From the NCBI RefSeq assembly GCF_002933875.1, contig NZ_BFAV01000155.1, forward strand, positions 20,452 to 84,451: a stretch of DNA of 64,000 nt, given 5' to 3'. The translations under genes were made by a program, and so were the position numbers. Positions 7,182 through 14,587 of the stretch are shown here, piece by piece. The notes beneath the pieces are model-generated. The model was not told where the DNA came from. It worked only from the letters and a program-made list of their open reading frames with translations, and did no database searches. Numbering within the stretch: position 1 is the first letter of the stretch; every line of letters starts with the position of its first letter. The DNA is from Desulfocucumis palustris. Its GTDB lineage: Bacteria > Bacillota > Desulfotomaculia > Desulfotomaculales > Desulfocucumaceae.

Positions 7182-9017
7182 TCACTTAAGTCGGCTATCA
7201 GTCCTCAACTTGTCCAATTCCACCTTTATTTCTTGGATATCGGCATAGAAGGCTTTTCTATCATCCTCTCTTTCCGGCTCTTCCCCGGCCATCAGTTGGG
7301 CCAGTTTCAAGTGCAGGGAGAGCATCCGGTCTTCTATTCGGCGGTCAGCAGGCCGGCTGGTTCGCTTATGAAAGTAATTTTCAAACTCTTCAAAATTACC
7401 GGGGTAATATTCCACCTGACCTTCATTTAGAATGGCAACCCGGTTGGAAACCTTTCTTAGTAAATATCGATCATGAGAAACAACCACCAGGGCACCCGGA
7501 TAACGGATAAGGGCTTCCTCAATTTGCTCCCGGGTGGAAACGTCCAGATAGTTTGTGGGTTCATCCAATACCATCAGGTTGGCCTCAGAAAAATAAAGGA
7601 TGACAAAGGCTACCCGGCAACGTTCTCCCATACTGAGGGTACTGATTTTACGAAATACTTCATCCTGCCGAAAGAAAAAACCCGCCAGAATGTTCCGTGC
7701 CTCCCGTTGCGTCATCCCCGGCAGACGGAGCAGACTGTCCAGGATAGTATCTTCACTATTCAGGTTATCCAGTTCCTGGGCGAAGTAACCGATTTTTAAT
7801 CTTGGATGATGGATGACCGCGCCTGACCGGGGCTGAAGCTTTCCAGACAACAGTTTCAGGAGTGTCGTTTTACCGCTTCCGTTCGGACCCGCCACTGCCA
7901 GCCGGTCACCCCTGGAGATGGTTATATTCACCCCCTGGAATACCGACTTATGCCCATAAGAGAACTCCATATCTTCTATTCGCACAAGCTGGCGGGCTTC
8001 CAAAACATTTTCTTTAAAGTGAACGTGTACGCCGGGGAGATCTTTTGGCTTTTCAACCTGTTCCTTTTCCAACCGTTCCAGTGCTTTTTCCTTTGCTCTA
8101 AAACGGGTCCGGTTTTTTTCAGCCTTTTTCTTGTAAAAGGGATTCCGCTCCCCCGCTGCCTCGTGGGCCTTCCCAAACCATTCCCTGTAACGGGAAATTG
8201 CTTCTTCAAGTTTCTTTTTATCCTGCTGTTGTTTTTTATAAAGGGAGTCCTGTTCCCTTCGCTCATGTTCCCTTTCCCGAAGAAAATTCGTGTATCCACC
8301 CGGGTATGTTTTGGTTCCTGTTGATGTAAGCTCCACCGTTTTATCTGCTACCCGATCGATAAACTCCCGGTCGTGCGACACAAACAGAACAGTGCCGTGG
8401 TACGTTTGGACCCAGCAGGTTAGCCAGTCCAGCGTCTCCATATCCAGGTGGTTGGTAGGTTCATCCATGAGCAGAAATGAAGGGTTCCCCGCCATTACCC
8501 GGGCCAACTGAGCCTTTGTTTTCTGCCCCCCGCTTATTTCCCGGTACAAAACATCCCCTGAAATGGTAAACCGGCCAAGGATAGCTTCCACCTCATACTC
8601 CCATTCATATCCCCCTAAGGATTGATAACGTTCCTGGGCGGTACTGTAACGTTCAAGGGCACTGCTCAGTTCTTCCCCTTTTTCATATTCCAATATGCCC
8701 TCCAACAGGTTCAATTCCTTTTTCAGCCGGTATAAAACCGAATGCCCCGATTGAATAAATTCCCGTATTGTCAAGGTATCCGGGACCATTAAATGCTGTT
8801 CGATAATCCCCCATGCCTTCACGGGCAAGCGGCGAAAAATTTTTCCCCCGTCTGGAGAAACCTGGTCCAACAGGCACCCCAGGAGTGTGGTTTTTCCCAC
8901 CCCGTTTCGTCCCAGCAGGGCAATACGTTCTCTTTGATTTATTTCAAGATTAACATTTTCGAATATCTGCTTTCCATTCCAATCCTTTTTGAGCCCTTCA
9001 ACTTTCAATATCAACAT
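7182..9017 (-). CDS. ABC-F family ATPase, probable ribosome protection
   Basis: This 611-residue protein has two ABC domains and no membrane segments, as in ABC-F proteins that act on the ribosomal E-site. The first domain has Walker A LGRNGVGKTT (35-44), signature ISGGQKTKAQ and Walker B LLMDEPTNHLD. The second has AGPNGSGKTT, the variant signature LSMGERCR and VLDEPTNYLD. A charged interdomain linker with many Lys/Arg/Glu residues lies between them, and there is a C-terminal helical extension. Length and the leader arrangement fit antibiotic-resistance ABC-F proteins (Vga/Lsa/CplR-like) better than housekeeping EttA types, but which drugs are involved is unknown. The start at 9017 is chosen because the protein similarity begins there; the frame stays open upstream through the leader. 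Confidence 0.85.
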   Translation of the reverse strand: MLILKVEGLKKDWNGKQIFENVNLEINQRERIALLGRNGVGKTTLLGCLLDQVSPDGGKIFRRLPVKAWGIIEQHLMVPDTLTIREFIQSGHSVLYRLKKELNLLEGILEYEKGEELSSALERYSTAQERYQSLGGYEWEYEVEAILGRFTISGDVLYREISGGQKTKAQLARVMAGNPSFLLMDEPTNHLDMETLDWLTCWVQTYHGTVLFVSHDREFIDRVADKTVELTSTGTKTYPGGYTNFLREREHERREQDSLYKKQQQDKKKLEEAISRYREWFGKAHEAAGERNPFYKKKAEKNRTRFRAKEKALERLEKEQVEKPKDLPGVHVHFKENVLEARQLVRIEDMEFSYGHKSVFQGVNITISRGDRLAVAGPNGSGKTTLLKLLSGKLQPRSGAVIHHPRLKIGYFAQELDNLNSEDTILDSLLRLPGMTQREARNILAGFFFRQDEVFRKISTLSMGERCRVAFVILYFSEANLMVLDEPTNYLDVSTREQIEEALIRYPGALVVVSHDRYLLRKVSNRVAILNEGQVEYYPGNFEEFENYFHKRTSRPADRRIEDRMLSLHLKLAQLMAGEEPEREDDRKAFYADIQEIKVELDKLRTDSRLK

Positions 9018-9152
9018 AAAAAAACCCCCCGCATCCTTATTTTGCAAATAAAAAAACAGGCTCCTGCCTGCAAGGATACGAAGAGTCGATATAGCCAAGT
9101 GGTTAAAGCCCCATAACACAAATAACCTGTGTGTTATTATGGAATGCCTCAT
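9018..9152 (-). promoter_or_regulatory. attenuator leader with leader peptide upstream of the ABC-F gene
   Basis: On the minus strand a stem CAGGC-AGGA-GCCTG (9057-9070) is followed by seven T residues, forming an intrinsic terminator about 40 nt before the ABC-F start. The flanking CGTATCCTT and AAGGATGCG could pair as a competing structure. A second hairpin lies upstream (9111-9142). An open frame from ATG 9152 reads through the terminator, including RILAGRSLFFYLQ, and runs in frame into the ABC-F gene. This is the layout of ribosome-stalling attenuation known for many drug-resistance genes. Mechanism and peptide start are inferred. Confidence 0.6.
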
Positions 9153-9371
9153 GATTAAAATATTTTTCTTCACCAGAGGATTAAAAAAAGGCACATTTAT
9201 CCCGACCACTGCACCCGCAGACAGATTCCAGGCAACCATATCCAATTTGGTTACGGACTTACCGGTCGGAACGCATGTCTATTTTTTATACCTCCAGCTT
9301 TTTTCATAATATATTTTAGTAGTTTTTTCTTAAAAAGTCCACACTGTAATCGCTGTCCCTCTTTACATTTT

Positions 9372-9620
9372 TTAACACATCATAATAGAATATATGTATG
9401 AATCATTATAAACTAATACAGAATTGGAAGTAAATGCCATATAAATATTAATTACTGGTTCCCCAGCATGGCTACATTTTTCAAAACAACTATCCCCTGC
9501 CAAGTGACCAAAATTATCATTGTATTTTTTAAAATAATCTATATCGATCATCAATAGAGCCAATTCCTTTTTATTCCGAATAGCCTGGCTCCACTCAGGC
9601 TGTGCAATGAAATAAGGAAT
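9372..9620 (-). pseudogene. N-terminal half of a broken GGDEF domain
   Basis: On the minus strand, readable from about 9620, the frame gives [20 protein letters not shown] followed by [19 protein letters not shown]. This is the first half of a diguanylate cyclase domain, including the Mg-binding Asp of the DIDYFK motif. The sequence then loses similarity and ends at 9372 without the GGDEF active-site loop. The missing second half lies next to it on the opposite strand. Confidence 0.75.
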
Positions 9621-9641
9621 CTAAATATTAAACACCCACTT

Positions 9642-9782
9642 TCACCCTACAATTACCTGACAATCAGTATTGGTATAGCATGCCGAAAACCTAACCATGA
9701 AGAATTGCCGATATCCATCATCACTGCTGCGGACGACGCCCTATACCGGGCAAAACGGGCTGGCCGGAACAGATTTATTTAG
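9642..9782 (+). pseudogene. C-terminal end of the same GGDEF domain, inverted
   Basis: The plus-strand frame reads LTISIGIACRKP, then ADDALYRAKRAGRNRF and a stop at 9780-9782. This is the conserved C-terminal part of GGDEF domains (SIGIA strand and the ADxALYRAKxxGRN helix). It is oriented opposite to the N-terminal half at 9372-9620, so an inversion with loss of the active-site loop has destroyed the gene. Confidence 0.75.
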
Positions 9783-9792
9783 GAGTGAAGCA

Positions 9793-9820
9793 GAAAGCAG
9801 GGGGACGTTCCCCTGCTTTC
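9793..9820 (+). terminator. terminator hairpin after the GGDEF remnant
   Basis: GAAAGCAGGGG and CCCCTGCTTTC form a perfect 11-bp stem just after the stop of the C-terminal GGDEF fragment. The tail is only weakly T-rich. It probably ended the ancestral cyclase transcript. Confidence 0.6.
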
Positions 9821-10232
9821 TTATGCAATAATCATTGTCCAGTAATTGACTTAGAATTCGCTGACCGCTCGACTAGTATATAAATACTGGAAACTTCCGC
9901 GTCACCAACTTTATCCGGAACCTGCCCACGTTCCGGCCACTCCGGTGAGTGGTTATTCCTCAATAACATTTGGCCGGAGGAGAAGCGGTTTCCTCTACAG
10001 GATTCCTTTTGTCCATAGTTATTGGTTCTTCAGTAATGCCTCCAGCTTATAACCCGGAAGTTACACAATTGGCGTAATCCTTATGCCCCCTATTTCCACC
10101 TATTTGGGTGATTTACCCACGTCACCGGACGAAGTAATATTTAGACAGAACTTTTTTTCCTTTAATTTGGACAACCATTTAACTCTGCCAGTTTACATGG
10201 CAAATTGAATTTATAAAAAAGAGGTGCGAATT
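9821..10232. other. intergenic stretch, no gene seen
   Basis: All frames are interrupted by stops and no RNA gene was recognised. The sequence includes short CCGG-rich inverted segments around 9936-9976 that may be remnants of a lost gene end. Confidence 0.3.
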
Positions 10233-10679
10233 ATGGACTATGACGAGGTATTAAAACAACTATCGCCATGTGGGCTTGACTGCGGCCGGTGTGCCGATTA
10301 TGAAAATGGAGAAATAAGAAAACTTAGTGCAAAACTATTGCAAGCCCTTGGTAAAAACTACAACATAGTGGCAAAAATGAAATCCGACAAAAATCCCATA
10401 TTTAAGAATTACTCAAATTTTAAAGAAATATTGAGTTCTTTCTCGCAGGCTTCATGCACTGGATGCAGGGGAGAAAACGATCTTTGCCCGATTCAGTGTA
10501 CCGCAAAAATCTGTAACAGGGAGAAGGGCATAGATTTTTGTTTTCAATGTACCGATTATCCCTGCGATAAACAGTTTAGCGGGAAGCTTAAAGAGCTATG
10601 GATAACAATAAATAACCGCATGAAAGAAATTGGAGTAGTGGAATATTACTTTGAGCAGGTTAAGTTGCCAAGGTATTGA
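10233..10679 (+). CDS. DUF3795 domain protein, cysteine-rich
   Basis: This 148-residue soluble protein carries the Cys pattern of DUF3795: CGLDCGRC near the N-terminus, then CTGCRGENDLCPIQC, AKICNREK and FCFQCTDYPC. Eleven or more cysteines suggest binding of zinc or an iron-sulfur cluster; the function of the family is not known. ATG 10233 is chosen because GAGGTG lies 6 nt upstream (an in-frame GTG at 10224 overlaps that site). It is monocistronic and ends before a strong shared terminator. Confidence 0.8.
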   Translation: MDYDEVLKQLSPCGLDCGRCADYENGEIRKLSAKLLQALGKNYNIVAKMKSDKNPIFKNYSNFKEILSSFSQASCTGCRGENDLCPIQCTAKICNREKGIDFCFQCTDYPCDKQFSGKLKELWITINNRMKEIGVVEYYFEQVKLPRY

Positions 10680-10725
10680 TATTAATTTTGAATACCCCAA
10701 AATTTCACCTGAAAAAAATATAAAC

Positions 10726-10763
10726 AAAAACCCCGGGGTTCAGTTCATTCCCCGGGGCTTTTA
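10726..10763. terminator. bidirectional rho-independent terminator
   Basis: CCCCGGGG (10731-10738) and its copy at 10750-10757 form a GC-rich stem with A-rich and T-rich flanks. It separates the convergent DUF3795 and DUF2680 genes. Confidence 0.85.
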
Positions 10764-10866
10764 TTTCCCAAAAGTCACCTTAATCAGGCGACTTGGATGT
10801 TGTGATCAGGTGATGGTATTTAGTTGTTCCCGTACCCGGGAATTTCTTTACACCGGGATTAAACTG

Positions 10867-11298
10867 CTAATTCGTTGCATTAACAGAATTGCTGCCAGCT
10901 CCATTACCGTCCCTGCCGGGACCGGGGCCATGCCCGCCGGGGCCGCCAAAGCCCATACCAAATCCCATAATCCCGTAATCTTCACCGGATTCGATTCTTT
11001 CGATCATTTGCTCGGCCTGTTCCTGTGTAATAGTGCCTGCCTCCACGGCTTCATCAATCATTTCCAATTGGGTAGCCTCCAGGGCTTCCTTTACCTGGTC
11101 CTCAGTAACGCCAAGATTGGTGGCAAATTTTGATATAAGGCTATCATAATTAGCTTTTATGGCACTCATATCCGGTTTTTCCGGTCTGTCAGCCGCCTGG
11201 CCGGTATCGGCAAAGGCAATGCCGGACATAGCCCCCGCAAAAATAACCATGGCCAAAAGAATTGCTCCGATGCGCGATTTCTTTGATTTCAAAATCAT
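10867..11298 (-). CDS. DUF2680 secreted protein
   Basis: This 143-residue protein has a Sec signal peptide (basic KSKKSRIG, hydrophobic core, cleavage near AFADT about residue 30). The mature part has the DUF2680 core: LGVTEDQVKEAL, MIDEAVEAGTITQEQAEQMI. The C-terminal tail is Gly/Met/His-rich (FGMGFGGPGGHGPGPG). Proteins of this family are extracellular or wall-associated and of unknown function. It is a paralogue of the gene at 17545-18147, and both are preceded by the same promoter/operator arrangement. AAGGAGG lies just before ATG 11298. Confidence 0.85.
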   Translation of the reverse strand: MILKSKKSRIGAILLAMVIFAGAMSGIAFADTGQAADRPEKPDMSAIKANYDSLISKFATNLGVTEDQVKEALEATQLEMIDEAVEAGTITQEQAEQMIERIESGEDYGIMGFGMGFGGPGGHGPGPGRDGNGAGSNSVNATN

Positions 11299-11331
11299 GC
11301 TCCTCCTTATGTATTGTTTTTATTTTAAATG

Positions 11332-11341
11332 CGGTGCACCG
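11332..11341. promoter_or_regulatory. palindrome CGGTGCACCG near the DUF2680 transcription start
   Basis: A perfect 10-bp palindrome lies 34 nt upstream of the start codon. It recurs at the same distance before the second DUF2680 gene (18181-18190). Relative to the predicted -10 box it would begin a few nucleotides after the transcription start, so it is either a repressor operator or a 5'-end RNA hairpin. Confidence 0.65.
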
Positions 11342-11350
11342 ATTAATGTA

Positions 11351-11428
11351 ATAATAAGGCAATAAACTGAAAACAACCTGAGGACTAACTTAAAACAACC
11401 TGTAAACAAGCTGAAAATAAGCTGTAAA
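11351..11428 (-). promoter_or_regulatory. six 11-nt-spaced heptamers plus -10 box (OmpR/PhoB-type control region)
   Basis: Read on the plus strand, heptamers CTGAAAA, CTGAGGA, CTTAAAA, CTGTAAA, CTGAAAA and CTGTAAA begin at 11367, 11378, 11389, 11400, 11411 and 11422, exactly 11 nt apart. In the gene orientation they are TTTWCAG-like and are followed after 10 nt by TATTAT (11351-11356), with no good -35. Direct repeats on one helical face, replacing the -35, are typical of OmpR/PhoB-class activator sites. The binding protein is not proven. Confidence 0.7.
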
Positions 11429-11610
11429 TTAAATACCCCGCCCCCAATATATAGGCCATTTAATTTTATTTTTTGCAGGAAAAATTCCTCTCCCGGCGCG
11501 CCGCGCGCCTTAAAGATACTGTGGCGATTTTACGCGCCAAATGCGATAAAAAAGTAACGCTTTCCACCCATTTCCCATATTATGTCAGTAAAAACAAAGG
11601 GGGTTTTCTT

Positions 11611-11739
11611 ATGGGCTACGGTTATGGCGGCGACTGCGGCGGCGGCGGCTACGGATATCCTTATTTTGATGGAAGCTTTATTCTTTTCCTAATACTCATA
11701 CTACTGGTCTTCTCGATGCCTTATTGCGGCGGGTGTTAG
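11611..11739 (+). CDS. YjcZ-like small Gly-rich membrane peptide
   Basis: This 42-residue peptide has a Gly/Tyr-rich N-terminus (MGYGYGGDCGGGGYGYP) and one C-terminal transmembrane helix (FILFLILILLVF), ending in YCGGC. This is the build of the YjcZ/YhcZ family of sporulation-associated micropeptides in Firmicutes. GGGGG lies 6-7 nt before ATG 11611; the same frame extends 46 codons upstream but without family resemblance. A strong terminator follows. Spore or coat association is known for the family and not shown here. Confidence 0.7.
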   Translation: MGYGYGGDCGGGGYGYPYFDGSFILFLILILLVFSMPYCGGC

Positions 11740-11754
11740 AAAAAATAAATAAAA

Positions 11755-11795
11755 ACCCCCTGGGTTTAGGTAACTAGACCCGGGGGGCTTTTATG
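11755..11795 (+). terminator. rho-independent terminator after the YjcZ-like gene
   Basis: A long stem pairs CCCCCTGGGTTTA with TAGACCCGGGGGG around a short loop, followed by CTTTTATG. A weak A-rich flank means it may also serve the opposite strand. Confidence 0.8.
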
Positions 11796-11876
11796 CCTTG
11801 ACAAAACATATAATCACTTTACCGTCCGCCAGTTAAACGGTCTGTGAAAATGGAAAGCGGGGGGCGCTAAGCCCCT

Positions 11877-13520
11877 TTAAAAATGCTGTAATAGTCTGTT
11901 CGCATTGTCTAAAAACAACCGTACAAGCTCCGGATCAAACTGGGAGCCGCTACCCTTTTCAATCTCCTTCAGGGCTTCCTTCCTACTGACCGCCTGCCTG
12001 TATGGATGGTCATGGGTAATAACATCATAAACGTCCACAATGGCAAGCAGGCGTGCCGGCAAAGGGATTTCTTCACCCCGCAATCCCAGGGGATAACCTT
12101 GCCCGTCCCAGCGCTCATGGAGCCCTAAAATAGCTTCCGCCACCGCGGTTTCCCCAATGGATTGAGCCATGCGAAATCCTATCTCACTATGGCCTTGCAT
12201 AATTTCCCACTCTCCCGCAGACAAAGGACCGGGCTTCCCCAGAATTTCCCCGGGTATGGCCACTTTACCTATATCATGCAGTGCGGCCAGCAAGTTTAAA
12301 TTTCGCATCTGAACCGATTTAGCCTTAAATCCTAAATATTTGGCAAAATTGACGGCTAAAATTTTAATCCTTTCAATATGCCCCCTGTCTTCAAAACACC
12401 TGTCATATAGGATTTCTTCCATGCTCATAATTATCTTCCGGCGAACTTTTTGACTTTCCAGCAGCTTATTGTTGTACATCACTTTTTCGGCTATTTTAAA
12501 CAGCTCGGATATACCGCTGCCCGGACTGTGCTGTGTGGCCGACCCCAGCGCCACACTCAATTCAATGGGCATATCCTTAACCTGCCCACAGGCCGCCTTA
12601 ATCCTCCGGCAAACCTTGGCGCATGCATTTTCGTCAGTACCCGGCAATAAAATTAAAAACTCATCACCGCCCCAGCGGGCAACTATATCCTTTTTCCTGC
12701 AGCAATCCAGAAATACCCGGGCCAGTTTTACCAGCAACAGGTCTCCCTGCAGATGCCCAAAGACATCATTTATTAATTTTAGTCCGTTTAAATCGGCCAT
12801 AATGACACTGAGGGGTAAATTTTCTCCGGTTTGCATTTGGGATGTCCATAATTCAATATAAGCACGGTTGTAAAGCGATGTGAGCTTGTCATGGCAGCTC
12901 AGATAAGCCACCTGCTCCTCCGCTTTATATTTATCCGAAACATCCGTGATAATAAGCATGATTTGGGTCTCAAGCCCATTTTCATCCGGCGGGATTAATT
13001 TGTATTCAATTGTCAGGTAACTTTCGTTAATTTTAACCAATCCCGGCAGCTTGTCCAGATACAATCGTTGCAGTGTCTCGTTTTCTGTTTGCCAGACAGC
13101 CTTTAACCCGCCGGCCAAAAGTTCATTTTGCTGGAAATCGTCACCGGCCAGCAATGATAAAATATTTGCCTTACCTATTCTCCTGCCGAAAATACGTATA
13201 CACTCGGCGCTATATTCACTTTTAACAGTCAGATCCTTCCCAAAGCAGAGAAATCCCTGGCCGGCATTGTCCAGCAAATTTTTTATTTCTTTCTCCCGCC
13301 TGAACAAATTTTTAGTCTGGATATCATTAATTCTAAATATCTTCCTGGTTAGATCAAGCAGTTTTTTATAATTCATGACAAGGGATTTATAGTTGGATAA
13401 TAGTTCACCCTCCGTTAACCCGCCCGCTTCAATTTCCGCCATGGCGGTTTCTAAAATATTTAGTTCTTTTTCAAACAATTTCTTCTCAGAATCACAATCT
13501 ATCATCAATTTATCCTTCAA
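11877..13520 (-). CDS. cytoplasmic PAS-like/GGDEF/HD-GYP protein
   Basis: This 547-residue soluble protein has, in order, an N-terminal helical module (about 40-80), a PAS-like region (about 80-200), a GGDEF domain with intact WGGDEF (283-288) for c-di-GMP synthesis, and an HD-GYP-type phosphohydrolase domain with HDIGK (415-419), HSEIG and HERWDGQGYP. The residue before that last His is Leu, where HD-GYP enzymes usually have a second His (HHE). So the hydrolase may have altered metal binding. The N-terminal module (LVMNYKKLLDLTRKI) matches one in the divergently transcribed kinase at 14588, pointing to a common signal. Bifunctional c-di-GMP turnover is inferred. Confidence 0.85.
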   Translation of the reverse strand: MKDKLMIDCDSEKKLFEKELNILETAMAEIEAGGLTEGELLSNYKSLVMNYKKLLDLTRKIFRINDIQTKNLFRREKEIKNLLDNAGQGFLCFGKDLTVKSEYSAECIRIFGRRIGKANILSLLAGDDFQQNELLAGGLKAVWQTENETLQRLYLDKLPGLVKINESYLTIEYKLIPPDENGLETQIMLIITDVSDKYKAEEQVAYLSCHDKLTSLYNRAYIELWTSQMQTGENLPLSVIMADLNGLKLINDVFGHLQGDLLLVKLARVFLDCCRKKDIVARWGGDEFLILLPGTDENACAKVCRRIKAACGQVKDMPIELSVALGSATQHSPGSGISELFKIAEKVMYNNKLLESQKVRRKIIMSMEEILYDRCFEDRGHIERIKILAVNFAKYLGFKAKSVQMRNLNLLAALHDIGKVAIPGEILGKPGPLSAGEWEIMQGHSEIGFRMAQSIGETAVAEAILGLHERWDGQGYPLGLRGEEIPLPARLLAIVDVYDVITHDHPYRQAVSRKEALKEIEKGSGSQFDPELVRLFLDNANRLLQHF

Positions 13521-13795
13521 TCATTTATTTCAGAATATAGAAGCCTAAACTTAATTACAACTCTTTTTTTGCGTATAAATACCGGTGCTGAAAAAGACAG
13601 GCAGCCGTCTTTTTTAAATTAATAACATTATAATCCGTACAATGCGTCAGCTATTTAAAATATATTACAGGAAATTAAATTCTTCTTAAAATTACTCCGG
13701 GGCACCTGTTGAAAAAAAAGATTAAATTTAAGAAGGAAAAGAGCATTAATAAATGAAATTAAAATATCAAATATTGTTGAAAAGTGGGGAAGCAC

Positions 13796-14506
13796 ATGCC
13801 CGGCAATAAAGTTATGGTTGTGGAGGATGAGCTGGAAATCAGGAATCTTCTAAAGCTGTACCTCAATAAAAAGGGTTACCACGTTGTGCTGGCTGAAGAT
13901 GGTAATGAGGCGCTGCGTCTTTTCGAATATGAACAGCCGGACCTGATCATATTAGATATTCTTCTGCCCCAATTAAATGGTTATCAGGTTTGCCAGGAAT
14001 TAAGAAAGTACTCAAACGTGCCTATTTTATTTATTAGCTGCAAGAAGGACTCCGAAGACATTATTCAGGGACTCCATTTGGGGGGAGACGACTACATTAC
14101 CAAACCCTTCGACCCCAATGTTCTGGTGGCCAGGGTCGAGGCCAAGCTCCGCCGGGCTCCGATTTTCCGGCGCACCTCAACATTTCAGGAGACACCGAAA
14201 AAAGATGTTTTAACCTGCGGCAACCTGGAAATTAATTTATCAAACTATCAGGTTCTGGTGGATGGAAACCCCATTCCTCTTTCGGCCAAAGAGTTTCAGC
14301 TTTTGTTTTTTTTGGCGCAGCACCCTGACCAGGTTTTTACATCAGAAGACTTGTACAAAAAAATTTGGGGTTATGACTGCGCCGGAGACGTTAGGACCGT
14401 AATGACCCATGTCAGCAATATCAGGAAGAAAATCAAGTCCAGCCATTCAAACAAGGAATTTATCAAAAATATCCGGGGCATCGGTTACAAATTTGACGGT
14501 GAATAG
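13796..14506 (+). CDS. OmpR/PhoB-family response regulator
   Basis: This 236-residue protein has an N-terminal receiver domain (VVEDELEIRNLL acidic pair, phospho-acceptor Asp in LIILDILLPQ, Lys in DYITKPF) and a C-terminal winged helix (LSAKEFQLLFFLAQHP, DVRTVMTHVSNIRKKI, IRGIGYKF). It starts the regulator-kinase-phosphatase cluster 13.8-17.5 kb. ATG 13796 is used rather than GTG 13784. Being an OmpR-class protein located between the two DUF2680 genes, it is the first candidate to bind their 11-nt heptamer repeats; that link is inference. Confidence 0.9.
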   Translation: MPGNKVMVVEDELEIRNLLKLYLNKKGYHVVLAEDGNEALRLFEYEQPDLIILDILLPQLNGYQVCQELRKYSNVPILFISCKKDSEDIIQGLHLGGDDYITKPFDPNVLVARVEAKLRRAPIFRRTSTFQETPKKDVLTCGNLEINLSNYQVLVDGNPIPLSAKEFQLLFFLAQHPDQVFTSEDLYKKIWGYDCAGDVRTVMTHVSNIRKKIKSSHSNKEFIKNIRGIGYKFDGE

Positions 14507-14587
14507 TTCAGTTATGGTAAATAAAATAACATTATTCCCGGGAAAAGAATAGTACTTTTGTCAAAATGAAAGGCGGCTAATTATCCA

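Noticed and set aside
9083..9142. tRNA-like fragment GATATAGCCAAGTGGTTAA
   Set aside because: It looks like the 5' half of a tRNA, but the acceptor, anticodon and T arms are absent. The bases lie in the ABC-F leader hairpin region on the other strand.
10651..11133. 160-residue plus-strand frame over the first DUF2680 gene
   Set aside because: Antisense shadow of a gene with signal peptide, family match and promoter; the plus-strand product has no recognisable features.
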